64,000 nt of DNA, from positions 34,575 through 98,574 of the forward strand of contig DATNFW010000106.1 of assembly GCA_035606175.1 (NCBI GenBank). Direction: 5' to 3'. The translations under genes and the position numbers were made by a program. Below, piece by piece: positions 19,242-28,051 of the stretch. Every line of letters begins with the position of its first letter. Position 1 is the stretch's first letter. This stretch comes from JASHUC01 sp035606175 (GTDB lineage Bacteria > Pseudomonadota > Gammaproteobacteria > Steroidobacterales > Steroidobacteraceae). The notes under the pieces were generated by a model. The model did no database searches. It worked only from the letters and a program-made list of their open reading frames with translations, and had not been told where the DNA came from.

Positions 19242-19259
19242 CTGTCACACAACTGAAGC
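19242..19259 (+). promoter_or_regulatory. Candidate Pho box 2 upstream of porin gene
   Basis: ctgtcac-acaa-ctgaagc has a near-perfect first half site (6 of 7 to CTGTCAT) and a weaker second half, with the standard 4-nt gap, 40 nt before the porin ATG. Tandem boxes on the same helical face fit cooperative PhoB binding. Confidence 0.55.
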
Positions 19260-19299
19260 ACAGTGTGCCTCGACAGGTGATCGCTTAGGAATCGGCAAC

Positions 19300-20754
19300 A
19301 TGCTCGACACGAGTCCTCCCCGTTTCAGTCGTGCCGCGCGGCTCGCGCCTCGCATCGCGATCGCCGGGGCGATGGCTCTTGCTTTAGAGCTTACCCCCAG
19401 CCCGGCGGCGCTCGCTCAGGACCCTGCGGGGCCGCTGACAATCACCTTCGGTGGATACGCCGAGCTTGCGGTCATCTCGCGCAATCGCACCGAGTTCGCG
19501 GACGTGGGCTCCGTGCCGTTCTCTCAGCTTCCCTACCAGAACGTCGAGAACTACAACATCTCCGAGTTCCGCGCGAGTGCGCGCCAGAGCCGCTTCGCCA
19601 TGCTCGTCCAAGGGCCTCATGTCTTCGGCCTCACCCCGGAGTACTACATGGAGATGGACTTTCTCGGCACAGCCCCGACGGCGAACTCGCGCGAGAGCAA
19701 CAGCTACAACCCGAGGATGCGAGTTTTCTACGCGGACTTCACCACGGATTCCGACTTCTACCTGCTCGCCGGCCAGAGCTGGTCGCTCGCGACGCTCTAC
19801 AAGAAGGGGCTGCACGCGCGTGACGAGGACGTGCCCGCCACCATCGACGCACAGTACACCGCCGGCTTCAATTGGACGCGCAATCCGCAGCTGCGCGTGG
19901 TGCAGACCTTCGGCAAGGCGCTCTCCCTCGGTGTCTCCCTCGAGAGTCCGCAGGCCGTCACCAACGCCTCCAACGACGTCCCATCGGTCCTCGCCTCCAA
20001 GGCCTACCCCTCGAACCTCCTCTATCAAGCGGCCGGCAACGCCGGGGGCCTACTCAACAACGCGACCAATTACACGATCGACGTAGCGCCCGATGTGATC
20101 CTGAAGGCAGCGCTCGATCCGGGGTACGGTCACTACGAGCTCTACGGCCTTGCGCGCTGGTTTCGCTCGGCCGTCGGCACGAGTACCTACACCTCCGCCG
20201 GGGGAGGAGTCGGCGCGGGCATGTACCTGCCCATCGTCCCCAACGTGCTCACGTTTCAGATGAGCGGCTTGATCGGCAAAGGCATCGGCCGCTACAGCTC
20301 CTCCCAATTACCGGATGTCACCGTCGAGCCGACCGGTGCGCTCTCCCCGATCTCAGCGTACGACGTGCTGCTCGGCCTGTACTTCAACCCCGTGCCGTCA
20401 TTCCAGATCTATGGCTACCTCGGCCGGGACAAGGCGAGCTCGAACCACTACAGCGCCACCATCACCTCGGCAGGCACGGTCTCGGGACCCTTCGATTACG
20501 GTTACGGAAGCCCCGCCTACAACAACTCGGGCTGCTACACGCTCGGGGGCACCTGCGTTGCCAATATCGCCAAGTCCGATGAGGCAACCCTCGGGTTCTG
20601 GTGGAAGTACTACACGGGCACGCTCGGCAATCTGCGGTTTGGATTGCAGCTTGCGTACAACCAGGACACAGCCTTCGGCGGCATCGGCGGCGCGCCGAGC
20701 ACGAGCGTATTCGAGGGGATGGCCTCCTTCCGGTACTACCCCTACCGGAAGTAA
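19300..20754 (+). CDS. Outer-membrane porin, probably phosphate-starvation induced
   Basis: A 484-residue exported protein with an N-terminal signal (about residues 14-40, ending SPAALAQ) followed by alternating beta-strand sequence rich in Tyr, Asn and Gly. Conserved-looking segments include GGYAELAVISRN, YYMEMDFLG and DSDFYLLAGQSWSLATLY, reminiscent of DcaP-type trimeric porins; it ends in an aromatic strand (ASFRYYPYRK). The ATG at 19300 has AGGA 9 nt upstream. Two Pho-box-like sites precede it and the pst operon converges on it, so a phosphate-related role is inferred. The exact porin family is uncertain; DcaP-like is a best guess. Confidence 0.75.
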   Translation: MLDTSPPRFSRAARLAPRIAIAGAMALALELTPSPAALAQDPAGPLTITFGGYAELAVISRNRTEFADVGSVPFSQLPYQNVENYNISEFRASARQSRFAMLVQGPHVFGLTPEYYMEMDFLGTAPTANSRESNSYNPRMRVFYADFTTDSDFYLLAGQSWSLATLYKKGLHARDEDVPATIDAQYTAGFNWTRNPQLRVVQTFGKALSLGVSLESPQAVTNASNDVPSVLASKAYPSNLLYQAAGNAGGLLNNATNYTIDVAPDVILKAALDPGYGHYELYGLARWFRSAVGTSTYTSAGGGVGAGMYLPIVPNVLTFQMSGLIGKGIGRYSSSQLPDVTVEPTGALSPISAYDVLLGLYFNPVPSFQIYGYLGRDKASSNHYSATITSAGTVSGPFDYGYGSPAYNNSGCYTLGGTCVANIAKSDEATLGFWWKYYTGTLGNLRFGLQLAYNQDTAFGGIGGAPSTSVFEGMASFRYYPYRK

Positions 20755-20799
20755 ACCTAGACCTCGGCCCATTCCTGCAGGAGATTGCGACGGCCTTCG

Positions 20800-21681
20800 T
20801 CAGCCGAATCGCCCGGTGATGTAATCCTCGGTCAGCCGATGCCGCGGATTGGTGAAGATTCGATCGGTGTCCCCGACTTCGATGAGCCGGCCCATGTGAA
20901 AGTAGGCCGTGCGCTGGGAGACGCGGGCCGCCTGCTGCATCGAATGTGTGACGATGACGATCGCGTACGACTCGCGCAGCTCGTCGATCAAGTCCTCGAC
21001 CCGCGCGGTCGCGATCGGATCGAGCGCCGAGCACGGCTCATCCATCAGAATCACTTCGGGCTGCACGGCAATCGTGCGCGCAATGCACAGCCGCTGCTGC
21101 TGGCCTCCCGAGAGGCCGGTGCCTGGCTGCGACAGGCGGTTCTTCACCTCATCCCACAGGCCGGCGCGCTGCAGGCTCATGCACACGATCTCATCGAGGT
21201 GCGCGCGACTGCGCGCAAGGCCGTGCAAACGCGCACCGTAGGCGACGTTGTCGTAGATCGATTTCGGAAACGGGTTGGGCTTCTGGAACACCATGCCCAC
21301 ACGCGCGCGCAGCTGCACGACATCGAGATCGCGACCGTGAATGTCGCGCCCCTCGAGCAGGATCGTCCCCGTTACGCGGGCACCCGCGATCGTGTCGTTC
21401 ATTCGATTGAGGCAGCGCAGGAACGTCGATTTGCCGCAGCCGGACGGCCCGATCATTGCGAGCACCTGGCTGCGGCCGATGTCGATGCTCACATCTTTGA
21501 TCGCCTGAATCGGGCCGTAAAAGACATTGACGTTGCGGCACGAGAACACCGGATTCTCGACGGCGATCTGCCCGATCGTCTCGCGCGTACCCTCCACATC
21601 GAGCCGCGGCGCCACGTGCGAGCGTCCGCTCGGCTTGAGATTGAGACCGCCTTGCCGTTCGGCTTCGCCGTTCGTGCTCAT
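20800..21681 (-). CDS. pstB: Phosphate ABC transporter ATPase, second copy
   Basis: ATPase energising phosphate uptake by PstSCA. Walker A GPSGCGKSTFLRCLNRMND, Q-loop VGMVFQKPNPFPKSIYDNVAYG, signature LSGGQQQRLCIARTIAVQP, Walker B VILMDEPCSALDP and the switch His in VIVTHSMQQAARVS are all intact, with the C-terminal TEDYITGRFG typical of PstB. It has about 40 extra N-terminal residues compared with the usual 255-260. It overlaps the preceding pstB by 4 nt (ATGA). Two adjacent PstB paralogues are unusual for one Pst transporter. Confidence 0.94.
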   Translation of the reverse strand: MSTNGEAERQGGLNLKPSGRSHVAPRLDVEGTRETIGQIAVENPVFSCRNVNVFYGPIQAIKDVSIDIGRSQVLAMIGPSGCGKSTFLRCLNRMNDTIAGARVTGTILLEGRDIHGRDLDVVQLRARVGMVFQKPNPFPKSIYDNVAYGARLHGLARSRAHLDEIVCMSLQRAGLWDEVKNRLSQPGTGLSGGQQQRLCIARTIAVQPEVILMDEPCSALDPIATARVEDLIDELRESYAIVIVTHSMQQAARVSQRTAYFHMGRLIEVGDTDRIFTNPRHRLTEDYITGRFG

Positions 21682-22484
21682 CCGAACCGGCCCGTGACGT
21701 AATCGTCCGTTTTGCGATCCCTCGGCGCCGTGAACATCTGCTCGGTCGGTCCGGCCTCGATCAGCTCGCCGAGATACATGAATGCCGTCACGTTCGAGAC
21801 GCGAGCGGCCTGCTGCAGATTGTGCGTGACGATTCCAATGCAGAACCGCTCGCGCAGGCTCTGCAGCGTCTCCTCGATACGCAGAGTCGAGATCGGATCG
21901 AGCGCGGCGGTCGGCTCATCGAACAGGACGACCTCCGGTCGCACCGCGATCGTGCGAGCGATACAGAGCCGTTGCTGCTGTCCGCCCGAGAGACTGCGGC
22001 CATCGTGGCCCAACTTATCCTTCACTTCCTCCCACAGCGCCGCATCGCGCAGGGCCGCCTCGACGCGCTCGGCGAGCGCTCGTCGGGGCATACGCTGCGA
22101 GAGTCTGAGTCCGAACGCAACATTGTCGAAGACCGACATCGGGAAAGGAGTCGGCTTTTGAAATACCATGCCGACGCGAAAGCGCAGGCTCGCGACGTCG
22201 ACCGACGGATCGAGAATATTCTCGCCATCGAGCAGGACCTCCCCCGTCGCGCGCTGACCCCCATAGAGAGAGTACATCCGGTTGAGCACCCGGAGCAGGG
22301 TCGATTTCCCGCACCCCGAAGGGCCGATGAACGCCGTGATGCTGCGATCGAGCAGCTTCAGGTTGATGCCCTTCAGCGCGAGGGTCGAGCCGTAATAAAA
22401 GCTCAGATCGCGCACCTCGATCTTCACTTCGCGCTCCGCGTCAGAGCGCTCATCGAGCAGGACCGCATCCGGCGAAGCGCTCAT
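21678..22484 (-). CDS. pstB: Phosphate ABC transporter ATPase, first copy
   Basis: PstB of 268 residues with Walker A GPSGCGKSTLLRVLNRMYS, Q-loop MVFQKPTPFPMSVFDNVAFG, signature LSGGQQQRLCIARTIAVRP, Walker B VVLFDEPTAALDP and the switch His in GIVTHNLQQAARVS. It ends KTDDYVTGRFG. The start ATG overlaps the pstA stop as ATGA. It differs clearly from the downstream copy outside the motifs, so the duplication is not recent. Whether the ATPases act as a heterodimer or interchangeably cannot be told from sequence. Confidence 0.94.
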   Translation of the reverse strand: MSASPDAVLLDERSDAEREVKIEVRDLSFYYGSTLALKGINLKLLDRSITAFIGPSGCGKSTLLRVLNRMYSLYGGQRATGEVLLDGENILDPSVDVASLRFRVGMVFQKPTPFPMSVFDNVAFGLRLSQRMPRRALAERVEAALRDAALWEEVKDKLGHDGRSLSGGQQQRLCIARTIAVRPEVVLFDEPTAALDPISTLRIEETLQSLRERFCIGIVTHNLQQAARVSNVTAFMYLGELIEAGPTEQMFTAPRDRKTDDYVTGRFG

Positions 22485-23335
22485 CCGCGGCGCCCTCCCG
22501 GGGAGAGTCGCGAGACCGCAATTCGCGCGATGATGCTGAGCACAAGAATCGTGAGAGTGATCAGCAGCGCCGCCGACCAGGCGAGCTGTTGCCAGTTCTG
22601 ATAGGGGCTCAGCGCGAACGTGAAGATCACGACCGGAAGGTTGGCGATCGGCTCGCGCAGGTTCGTGCTCCAGAACTGGTTGTTAAGCGCGGTGAAGAGC
22701 AACGGTGCGCTCTCGCCGCTGATGCGGGCCACGGCGAGCAGCAGACCTGTCACCATCCCGCTGCGGGCGGCCGGATAGGCGACACTCACGATCGTGCGCC
22801 AGGGGTACGCCCCGAGAGCCGTGGAGGCGTCCTTCATGCCCTGCGGGACGAGGGTCAGCATGTCCTCCGTCGTGCGCACGATGACGGGCATCGCGATGAT
22901 CGCGAGCGCGAGCGCGCCCGATATCGCCGAGAAATGCCCCATCGGCGCCACGACGAGCTCGTAGGCGAACAGACCGATGATGATCGAGGGCGCGCTGAGC
23001 AGGACGTCGTTGATGAACCGAACCGCGGTCGAGAGGCGCGAGCTGCGGCCGTACTCGGCGAGATACGTGCCCGCGAGCACGCCGACCGGAGCGCCCATGG
23101 CGATGCCGAGCAGCGTCAGGATCACGCTGCCATAGATGGCATTGAGAAGCCCGCCGCCGCTCGAGCCCGGAGGCGGGGTCATCTGAGTGAACAAGCTGAC
23201 CGAGAAACCCGAAAGTCCCTCCGCAAACAGCGTCCAGAGAATCGCCCCGAGAAAGGCGAGCCCGATCAGCGTGGCGGCCGCGGAGAGACCGAGCGCGGCT
23301 ACGTTCTTCAGCCTGCGTATGGTGCGCCGTCTCAT
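22481..23335 (-). CDS. pstA: Phosphate ABC transporter permease PstA
   Basis: Inner-membrane permease of 284 residues with about six TM segments and the BPD_transp_1 EAA loop (TLVPQGMKDASTALGAYPWRTIVSV) that contacts PstB. GVLAGTYLAEYGR and PSIIIGLFAYELVV are typical of PstA. The start MRRRTIRRLKNVAAL at 23335 overlaps the pstC stop as ATGA, and its own stop overlaps pstB. Much longer open frames through here are non-homologous extensions. Confidence 0.93.
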   Translation of the reverse strand: MRRRTIRRLKNVAALGLSAAATLIGLAFLGAILWTLFAEGLSGFSVSLFTQMTPPPGSSGGGLLNAIYGSVILTLLGIAMGAPVGVLAGTYLAEYGRSSRLSTAVRFINDVLLSAPSIIIGLFAYELVVAPMGHFSAISGALALAIIAMPVIVRTTEDMLTLVPQGMKDASTALGAYPWRTIVSVAYPAARSGMVTGLLLAVARISGESAPLLFTALNNQFWSTNLREPIANLPVVIFTFALSPYQNWQQLAWSAALLITLTILVLSIIARIAVSRLSPGGRRG

Positions 23336-24315
23336 GCCGAGGGAAGCGCGCGGCGGCCGAGGCGCAGCAGCATGAGCCGCGCCGCAGCGATTACCGAAAA
23401 GGTGATGAGAAAGAGGAGCGCTCCGAGTGCGATGAGCGATGAGCGATAGAGCGCCGTGGTCGCTTCCGTGAACTCGTTGGCGATCGTGGCCGAGATCGTG
23501 GTGCCGGGAGCAAGCAACGAAGCGTAGATGTCGTGCGCGTTCCCGATCACGAAGGTCACCGCCATCGTCTCGCCGAGGGCGCGTCCGAGGCCGAGCATGA
23601 TGCCGCCGACCATCCCGGCCCGAGAATACGGAACGACGACTTGCCAGACGACCTCCCACGTCGTCGCGCCGAGGCCGTAGCCCGACTCCTTCAACACATC
23701 GGGGACGGTCTCGAACACGTCGCGCATCACCGCCGAGATGAACGGAATGATCATGATCGCGAGCACGATTCCGGCGGTCAGTACCCCGATCCCGAACGGC
23801 GGACCCTGAAAGAGCGCGCCGATGCCGGGGATCGATCCCAGCGTGTCGATGATCCAGGGCTGCGCGTATTGCTGCAGGAGCGGGGCGAACACGAACAGAC
23901 CCCAGATGCCGAAGATGATGCTCGGCACGGCGGCGAGCAGCTCGATCGCGACGCCTACGGGACGCTTGAGCCATGCGGGCGCGAGCTCCGTCAGAAAGAC
24001 TGCGATGCCGAAGCTGATCGGCACCGCGAACACTAGCGCGATGAGCGAGGTGACGAGCGTGCCGTAGATCGCACCGAGTGCCCCGTATTCGTCCGTCACG
24101 GGGTTCCAGACCTGGCGCACGATAAACGCGAGCTTGAAGCGCGAGAGCGCGGGCCAGGCGCCATGAACGAGGGAGACCGCCACGCCGCCGAGCACGAGGA
24201 GAACCAGAATCGCCATCGCGAGCGTCGTCCCGCGGAAGAGACGCTCGAAGAGGCGCTGTCCCGCGACGTGTCTCGCGGAGCGCTCCGCCTCGCTGGTGAG
24301 TTCCGCGCCGATCAA
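23332..24315 (-). CDS. pstC: Phosphate ABC transporter permease PstC
   Basis: Inner-membrane permease, about 327 residues, with an N-terminal cytoplasmic segment and six predicted TM helices. The first reads TTLAMAILVLLVLGGVAVSL; other family segments are AVFLTELAPAW and the EAA-like loop VPDVLKESGYGLGATTWEV. PstC characteristically precedes PstA. The reading frame begins at TTG 24315, which abuts the pstS stop (TGA at 24316-24318). The upstream SD is weak, so a slightly later start is possible. ATGA overlap with pstA. Confidence 0.92.
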   Translation of the reverse strand: MIGAELTSEAERSARHVAGQRLFERLFRGTTLAMAILVLLVLGGVAVSLVHGAWPALSRFKLAFIVRQVWNPVTDEYGALGAIYGTLVTSLIALVFAVPISFGIAVFLTELAPAWLKRPVGVAIELLAAVPSIIFGIWGLFVFAPLLQQYAQPWIIDTLGSIPGIGALFQGPPFGIGVLTAGIVLAIMIIPFISAVMRDVFETVPDVLKESGYGLGATTWEVVWQVVVPYSRAGMVGGIMLGLGRALGETMAVTFVIGNAHDIYASLLAPGTTISATIANEFTEATTALYRSSLIALGALLFLITFSVIAAARLMLLRLGRRALPSA

Positions 24316-25347
24316 TCAGATGCCCAGGTGTTGCTTCCAATAGGCGCGGATCGCCTCGACGGTGCTCGGCGGAAGCGGACCGAACGCGATGCTCTGCGCC
24401 ATTTGCCGGCCATGCTCGAAGGCCCACAGAAAGAACTTGGTGACCGCGTCGTTGACCTGCCTCGGGGCATCCGTCCGCAGTATCTGCCAGGTGCAGCCCG
24501 AGATCGGCCAGCTCTCGGGCCCGGGCTGATCGGTGAGAATCACAAAGAAATCCTTGGCCTTCGTGAAATCGACGTTCGCCGCAGCCGCCTGAAAGCCCTG
24601 CAGACTGGGACTCACCACCTGGCCCGCCCGATTGATGAGGCGTGCGTAGGACATGTGAATCTGAAGAATGTAGGCATACTCGAGGTAGCCGATCGCGCCG
24701 CGGATGCGCTGCACGTATACGGCGACGCCTTCGTTGCCTTTGCCCCCGAACCCCGCCGGCCAGGAAACGGAGGTGTCGGCCCCGACCTTGGCCTTCCATT
24801 CGGGAGAGACCTTGGAGAGGTAGTTCGTGAATGTGAAGGTCGTGCCCGAGCCGTCGGAGCGGTGAATCACACTGATGCTCATGTTCGGGAGATTGAGGCG
24901 CGGGTTGAGTCGCCTGATGGCAGGATCGTTCCACTTCTTCACTTTGCCCAAGAAGATATCGGCGACGAGCGGACCGCTCAGAATGAGCTGCCCCGGCGCA
25001 ATGCCCGGGAGGTTGTAGACGATGTCTTCGCCCGCGATCGCCGTCGGAAACTGGATGAGACGATGCTGACGCAAGACTTCGGGAGCGAGCGGCTTGTCGC
25101 TCGCGCCGAACGCGACCGTGCCCGCCTCGATCTGGGATATCCCGCCGCCGGAGCCAATCGACTGGTAATTGACGCGCACACCGGTCTGCGTCGCATAAGC
25201 GGCGGCCCACTTCGCGACGAGTGGAAAGACCCAGGTGCTACCCGCGCCGGTGAGCTCCGCTGCCGCGAAGACGGGCAAGCTGGCGGTGCAGCCCAGCGCG
25301 AGCACCGCGACGCGCACGCGCCAGCGTTTCGGATCGGGCGATTTCAT
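24316..25347 (-). CDS. pstS: Periplasmic phosphate-binding protein PstS
   Basis: Captures periplasmic phosphate for PstCAB. A cleavable signal spans about residues 1-29 (MKSPDPKRWRVRVAVLALG to VFAAA), then the PstS core begins LTGAGSTWVFPLVAKWAAAY. Phosphate-contacting segments are GAGST, IGSGGG, GASDKPL and IHRSDGSGTTFTFTNYL. 343 residues is normal. ATG 25347 has AGGAGC 5 nt upstream; the longer frame to 25410 lacks homology. It is first in pstS-pstC-pstA-pstB-pstB, with a Pho box about 84 nt upstream. Confidence 0.95.
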   Translation of the reverse strand: MKSPDPKRWRVRVAVLALGCTASLPVFAAAELTGAGSTWVFPLVAKWAAAYATQTGVRVNYQSIGSGGGISQIEAGTVAFGASDKPLAPEVLRQHRLIQFPTAIAGEDIVYNLPGIAPGQLILSGPLVADIFLGKVKKWNDPAIRRLNPRLNLPNMSISVIHRSDGSGTTFTFTNYLSKVSPEWKAKVGADTSVSWPAGFGGKGNEGVAVYVQRIRGAIGYLEYAYILQIHMSYARLINRAGQVVSPSLQGFQAAAANVDFTKAKDFFVILTDQPGPESWPISGCTWQILRTDAPRQVNDAVTKFFLWAFEHGRQMAQSIAFGPLPPSTVEAIRAYWKQHLGI

Positions 25348-25430
25348 GGCTCCTGCGCGGCCTCGGCAGCCCCGGCAGCTCCGGTACTCCCGGCAGCCCG
25401 GCGGCCTCATGCGCAGTGTCCCCCGGGACG

Positions 25431-25448
25431 GTTACAGTTCTGTTACAC
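25431..25448 (-). promoter_or_regulatory. Pho box upstream of pstS
   Basis: Read on the minus strand, gtgtaac-agaa-ctgtaac forms two 7-nt repeats with the exact 4-nt spacer of a PhoB site; the second matches 5 of 7 positions of CTGTCAT and both share TGTAAC. It lies about 84 nt before the pstS ATG, where PhoB would replace the -35 contact. The region is shared with the divergent dapE promoter. Confidence 0.7.
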
Positions 25449-25552
25449 CCGACATGCTCTTGCCGTGTCGCTCGCCTCAACGTATAAACGCGCCGCCGGC
25501 GCGCTCGCTTCGAGCGTGCCGTCGAGGACCTAAATTCGGATACCGTCCCGCC

Positions 25553-26680
25553 GTGTCGCGTGCTCTCGAGCTGACCCGCAATTTGATGTCCCGCCCGTCG
25601 GTCACGCCGGCCGACGAAGGCTGCCAGCAGGTGATGATCGAGCGCCTCGCGGGCGCGGGTTTCGACATCGAGCGAATGCGCTACGGAAGTGTCGAGAACT
25701 TTTGGGCGCGCCACGGTGCCTCCGAGCCCGTCTTCTGCTTCGCCGGCCACACCGATGTGGTCCCCACCGGACCGCTCGAGGAGTGGCGCACGCCGCCTTT
25801 CGAGCCGACGCTGCGCGACGGTTTGCTTTACGGCCGAGGCGCCGCGGACATGAAGAGCGGCCTCGCCGCCATGATCACGGCGACGGAGGACTTCGTCCGC
25901 ACACTACCGGCACATCGCGGCACGATCGCCTTTCTCATCACGAGCGACGAGGAGGGTCCCTCGGTCGACGGGACGAAGCGTGTCGTCGAGACATTTCGCA
26001 GTCGCGGTGAGCGGATCGACTGGTGTGTCGTGGGCGAGCCCTCGAGCGAGTCAGTTCTCGGCGACACGATCAAGATCGGCCGGCGCGGCTCCTTGAGCGG
26101 ACGGCTGACGGTGCACGGCGTGCAGGGCCACATCGCTTATCCGCACCTCGCCGAGAACCCGGTGCACACGCTCGCGCCCGCGCTCGCGGAGCTCGTGAGC
26201 CGCACGTGGGATGCGGGGACCGAGCATTTCCAGCCGACGATGTTCCAGGTATCGAACCTGAACGCCGGAACCGGCGCACCGAACGTCATCCCGGGCGAGC
26301 TCAAGGCGCGTTTCAACCTGCGCTACTCCCCGGTGCAAACGCTCGATGGGCTCAAGCAGACGGTCGAGGACATCCTGCGCAAACACGGCGTGCGCTACAC
26401 GCTCGACTGGCACGTCTCGGGTGAGCCTTTCTACACGCCCCGCGGCTCCCTCACGGATGCCGCTTGCGCGGCGGTCGAGGAGATCGCGGGCAGTGCCCCC
26501 AGGCTCTCGACCGGAGGCGGAACCTCCGACGGGCGGTTCATCGCAACGCTCGGCGCACAGGTCGTCGAGCTCGGCGTCGTGAACTCGACCATACACAAGG
26601 TGAACGAGCACGTGCGCGTCGCCGACATCGATGCGCTGCAGGGAATGTACGTCGGAATCCTGCGCCGGCTCCTCGGCTGA
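25553..26680 (+). CDS. dapE: Succinyl-diaminopimelate desuccinylase
   Basis: Di-zinc amidohydrolase (M20) that releases succinate to give LL-diaminopimelate. Key motifs are FAGHTDVVPTGPLEEW (first metal His/Asp), LYGRGAADMKSGLAAM (bridging Asp), FLITSDEEGPS (catalytic and metal Glu), VVGEPSS and STIHKVNEHV (C-terminal His ligand). The dimerisation domain holds GRLTVHGVQGHIAYPH. 375 residues matches E. coli DapE (375). GTG 25553 aligns with the family N-terminus (RALELTRNLMSRPSVTPAD); upstream open frame is non-homologous. It works downstream of DapD and DapC encoded at 6-8 kb. Confidence 0.96.
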   Translation: MSRALELTRNLMSRPSVTPADEGCQQVMIERLAGAGFDIERMRYGSVENFWARHGASEPVFCFAGHTDVVPTGPLEEWRTPPFEPTLRDGLLYGRGAADMKSGLAAMITATEDFVRTLPAHRGTIAFLITSDEEGPSVDGTKRVVETFRSRGERIDWCVVGEPSSESVLGDTIKIGRRGSLSGRLTVHGVQGHIAYPHLAENPVHTLAPALAELVSRTWDAGTEHFQPTMFQVSNLNAGTGAPNVIPGELKARFNLRYSPVQTLDGLKQTVEDILRKHGVRYTLDWHVSGEPFYTPRGSLTDAACAAVEEIAGSAPRLSTGGGTSDGRFIATLGAQVVELGVVNSTIHKVNEHVRVADIDALQGMYVGILRRLLG

Positions 26681-26696
26681 GCGTGTCCGCCGCCCG

Positions 26697-27236
26697 CTAG
26701 TGCTTCCCCTCGGCCGCCCCGACGAAGGCCGTCGGCTCACGGCCGGAGACGCCGCGCAGAACGTTCGTCATCACACCGTACGCACCGAGGACTGCGGCGC
26801 AGATGAGCACCCATGCCGGCATTGCGAGCCCGAGGAAGGTCCAGTTGACCTGCGCGCACTCACCGCCGCCGCGGAGCACTTTGGCGATGACCGTGGTGAT
26901 CGGAAACATTCGGACGAGCACATCGAGGGGCGCGCCGCAGGAGGGAACCGAGCCGGGCGGCAGGCTCTGGATATAAAGGTGTCGCGCAGCGATGCCGATC
27001 GTCGCGAGCGCGGCGATGGCGATCAGCGCGGCATAGACGAAGCGCCCCCAGCCTCGCGGGCTGTGCGCCGCTGCCACGATGAACACGATCCCGAGCGCGA
27101 GGATGGTCGCGCGCTGGAACATGCAAAGTGGACAGGGCTCGTAGTGCTGCACGTACTGTGCGAAGTACGCATAGCCGAGCATTGCGGCACAGGCCGCCGC
27201 GCCGAGCGCATTCAGCAGGCGTCGATGCTGGAGCAT
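26697..27236 (-). CDS. dsbB: Disulfide bond formation protein DsbB
   Basis: Four-TM inner-membrane quinone reductase that reoxidises periplasmic DsbA. The first cysteine pair is in HYEPCPLCMFQRATI (CPLC) and the second pair is split as SVPSCGAPLDVL and GGGECAQVNWTF, exactly as in DsbB. 179 residues is normal. ATG 27236 is chosen because it precedes the first TM helix (LLNALGAAACAAMLGYAYF). It begins 4 nt after phoU ends, an odd partner that probably shares the phoBRU transcript. A dsbA partner is not in the window. Confidence 0.94.
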   Translation of the reverse strand: MLQHRRLLNALGAAACAAMLGYAYFAQYVQHYEPCPLCMFQRATILALGIVFIVAAAHSPRGWGRFVYAALIAIAALATIGIAARHLYIQSLPPGSVPSCGAPLDVLVRMFPITTVIAKVLRGGGECAQVNWTFLGLAMPAWVLICAAVLGAYGVMTNVLRGVSGREPTAFVGAAEGKH

Positions 27237-27240
27237 GGAG

Positions 27241-27975
27241 TCACGTCCCCGCCGTCGGCTGACGGCCGCGCAGCTCGCGTTCGACATCGTCGAGCGAGGT
27301 GTGGCGCACGTCTTTGCCGTGCACCATATAGATGATGTACTCGCCGATATTCTTCGCGTGGTCGCCGATGCGCTCGAGCGAACGCACCACCCACATCACA
27401 TCGAGCGCCCGCCGGATCGAGCGCGGGTCCTCCAGCATGAACGTGATCGTCTGGCGCTGGATCGACTCGTACTCCTCGTCGACGGCGCGGTCCTGCCGTG
27501 CGACCTGCAGCGCCGCATCCGCATCCATGCGCGCGAACGCATCGAGCGCGCTGTGCACCATATCCGCCACCACGCGCCCGAGATGCTTGATCTCGCGGTA
27601 CTTGTCCGCGGGCCGCTCCATCGTGGCGAGACGCGATGCGATGTAGCCGATCTTCTCGGCCTCATCGCCTATCCGCTCGAGATCGGTGATCGTCTTGATG
27701 ACCGCGACGATCAACCGCAGATCGCCGGCCGCCGGAGCGCGCGTCGCCAGAATGCGGCTGCATTCCTCGTCGATCGAGACTTCCATGTTGTTGACGCGGA
27801 AGTCATCGAGGGCAACCGCCTCACCGAGGGAGCTGTCCCCCTCGATGAGCGCATTCACCGCCTTCTGCAGCTGCTGCTCGACGAATCCGCCCATTCCGAG
27901 CACCTTGTTGCGAACGCGCTCGAGGTCCTCGTTGAAACGGCGGGAGATGTGATGCGTCAGATCGGCGGTTTCCAT
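27241..27975 (-). CDS. phoU: Phosphate signalling regulator PhoU
   Basis: Peripheral protein bridging the Pst transporter and PhoR, repressing the Pho response when phosphate is plentiful. It is all-helical, about 244 residues, with two PhoU repeats: EVSIDEECSRILATRAPAAGDLRL with ITDLERIGDEAEKIG, and DEEYESIQRQTITF with SLERIGDHAKNIGEYI. The ERIGD(E/H)AxxI motifs carry the acidic metal-binding residues. GGAGGA lies 6 nt before ATG 27975. It follows phoR by about 76 nt and precedes dsbB. Confidence 0.95.
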   Translation of the reverse strand: METADLTHHISRRFNEDLERVRNKVLGMGGFVEQQLQKAVNALIEGDSSLGEAVALDDFRVNNMEVSIDEECSRILATRAPAAGDLRLIVAVIKTITDLERIGDEAEKIGYIASRLATMERPADKYREIKHLGRVVADMVHSALDAFARMDADAALQVARQDRAVDEEYESIQRQTITFMLEDPRSIRRALDVMWVVRSLERIGDHAKNIGEYIIYMVHGKDVRHTSLDDVERELRGRQPTAGT

Positions 27976-28051
27976 CGAAGTCCTCCGCGCCGGGCAGGCG
28001 ATGGCGAGGCGCGATGTCGCGCGGCGGCCGGTCCGGCGGGCATTTGGTCGA

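Noticed and set aside
22481..25210. 909-codon minus-strand frame spanning pstA to pstS
   Set aside because: Only its C-terminal 284 residues (pstA) are real; the rest is an out-of-frame reading of pstC and pstS.
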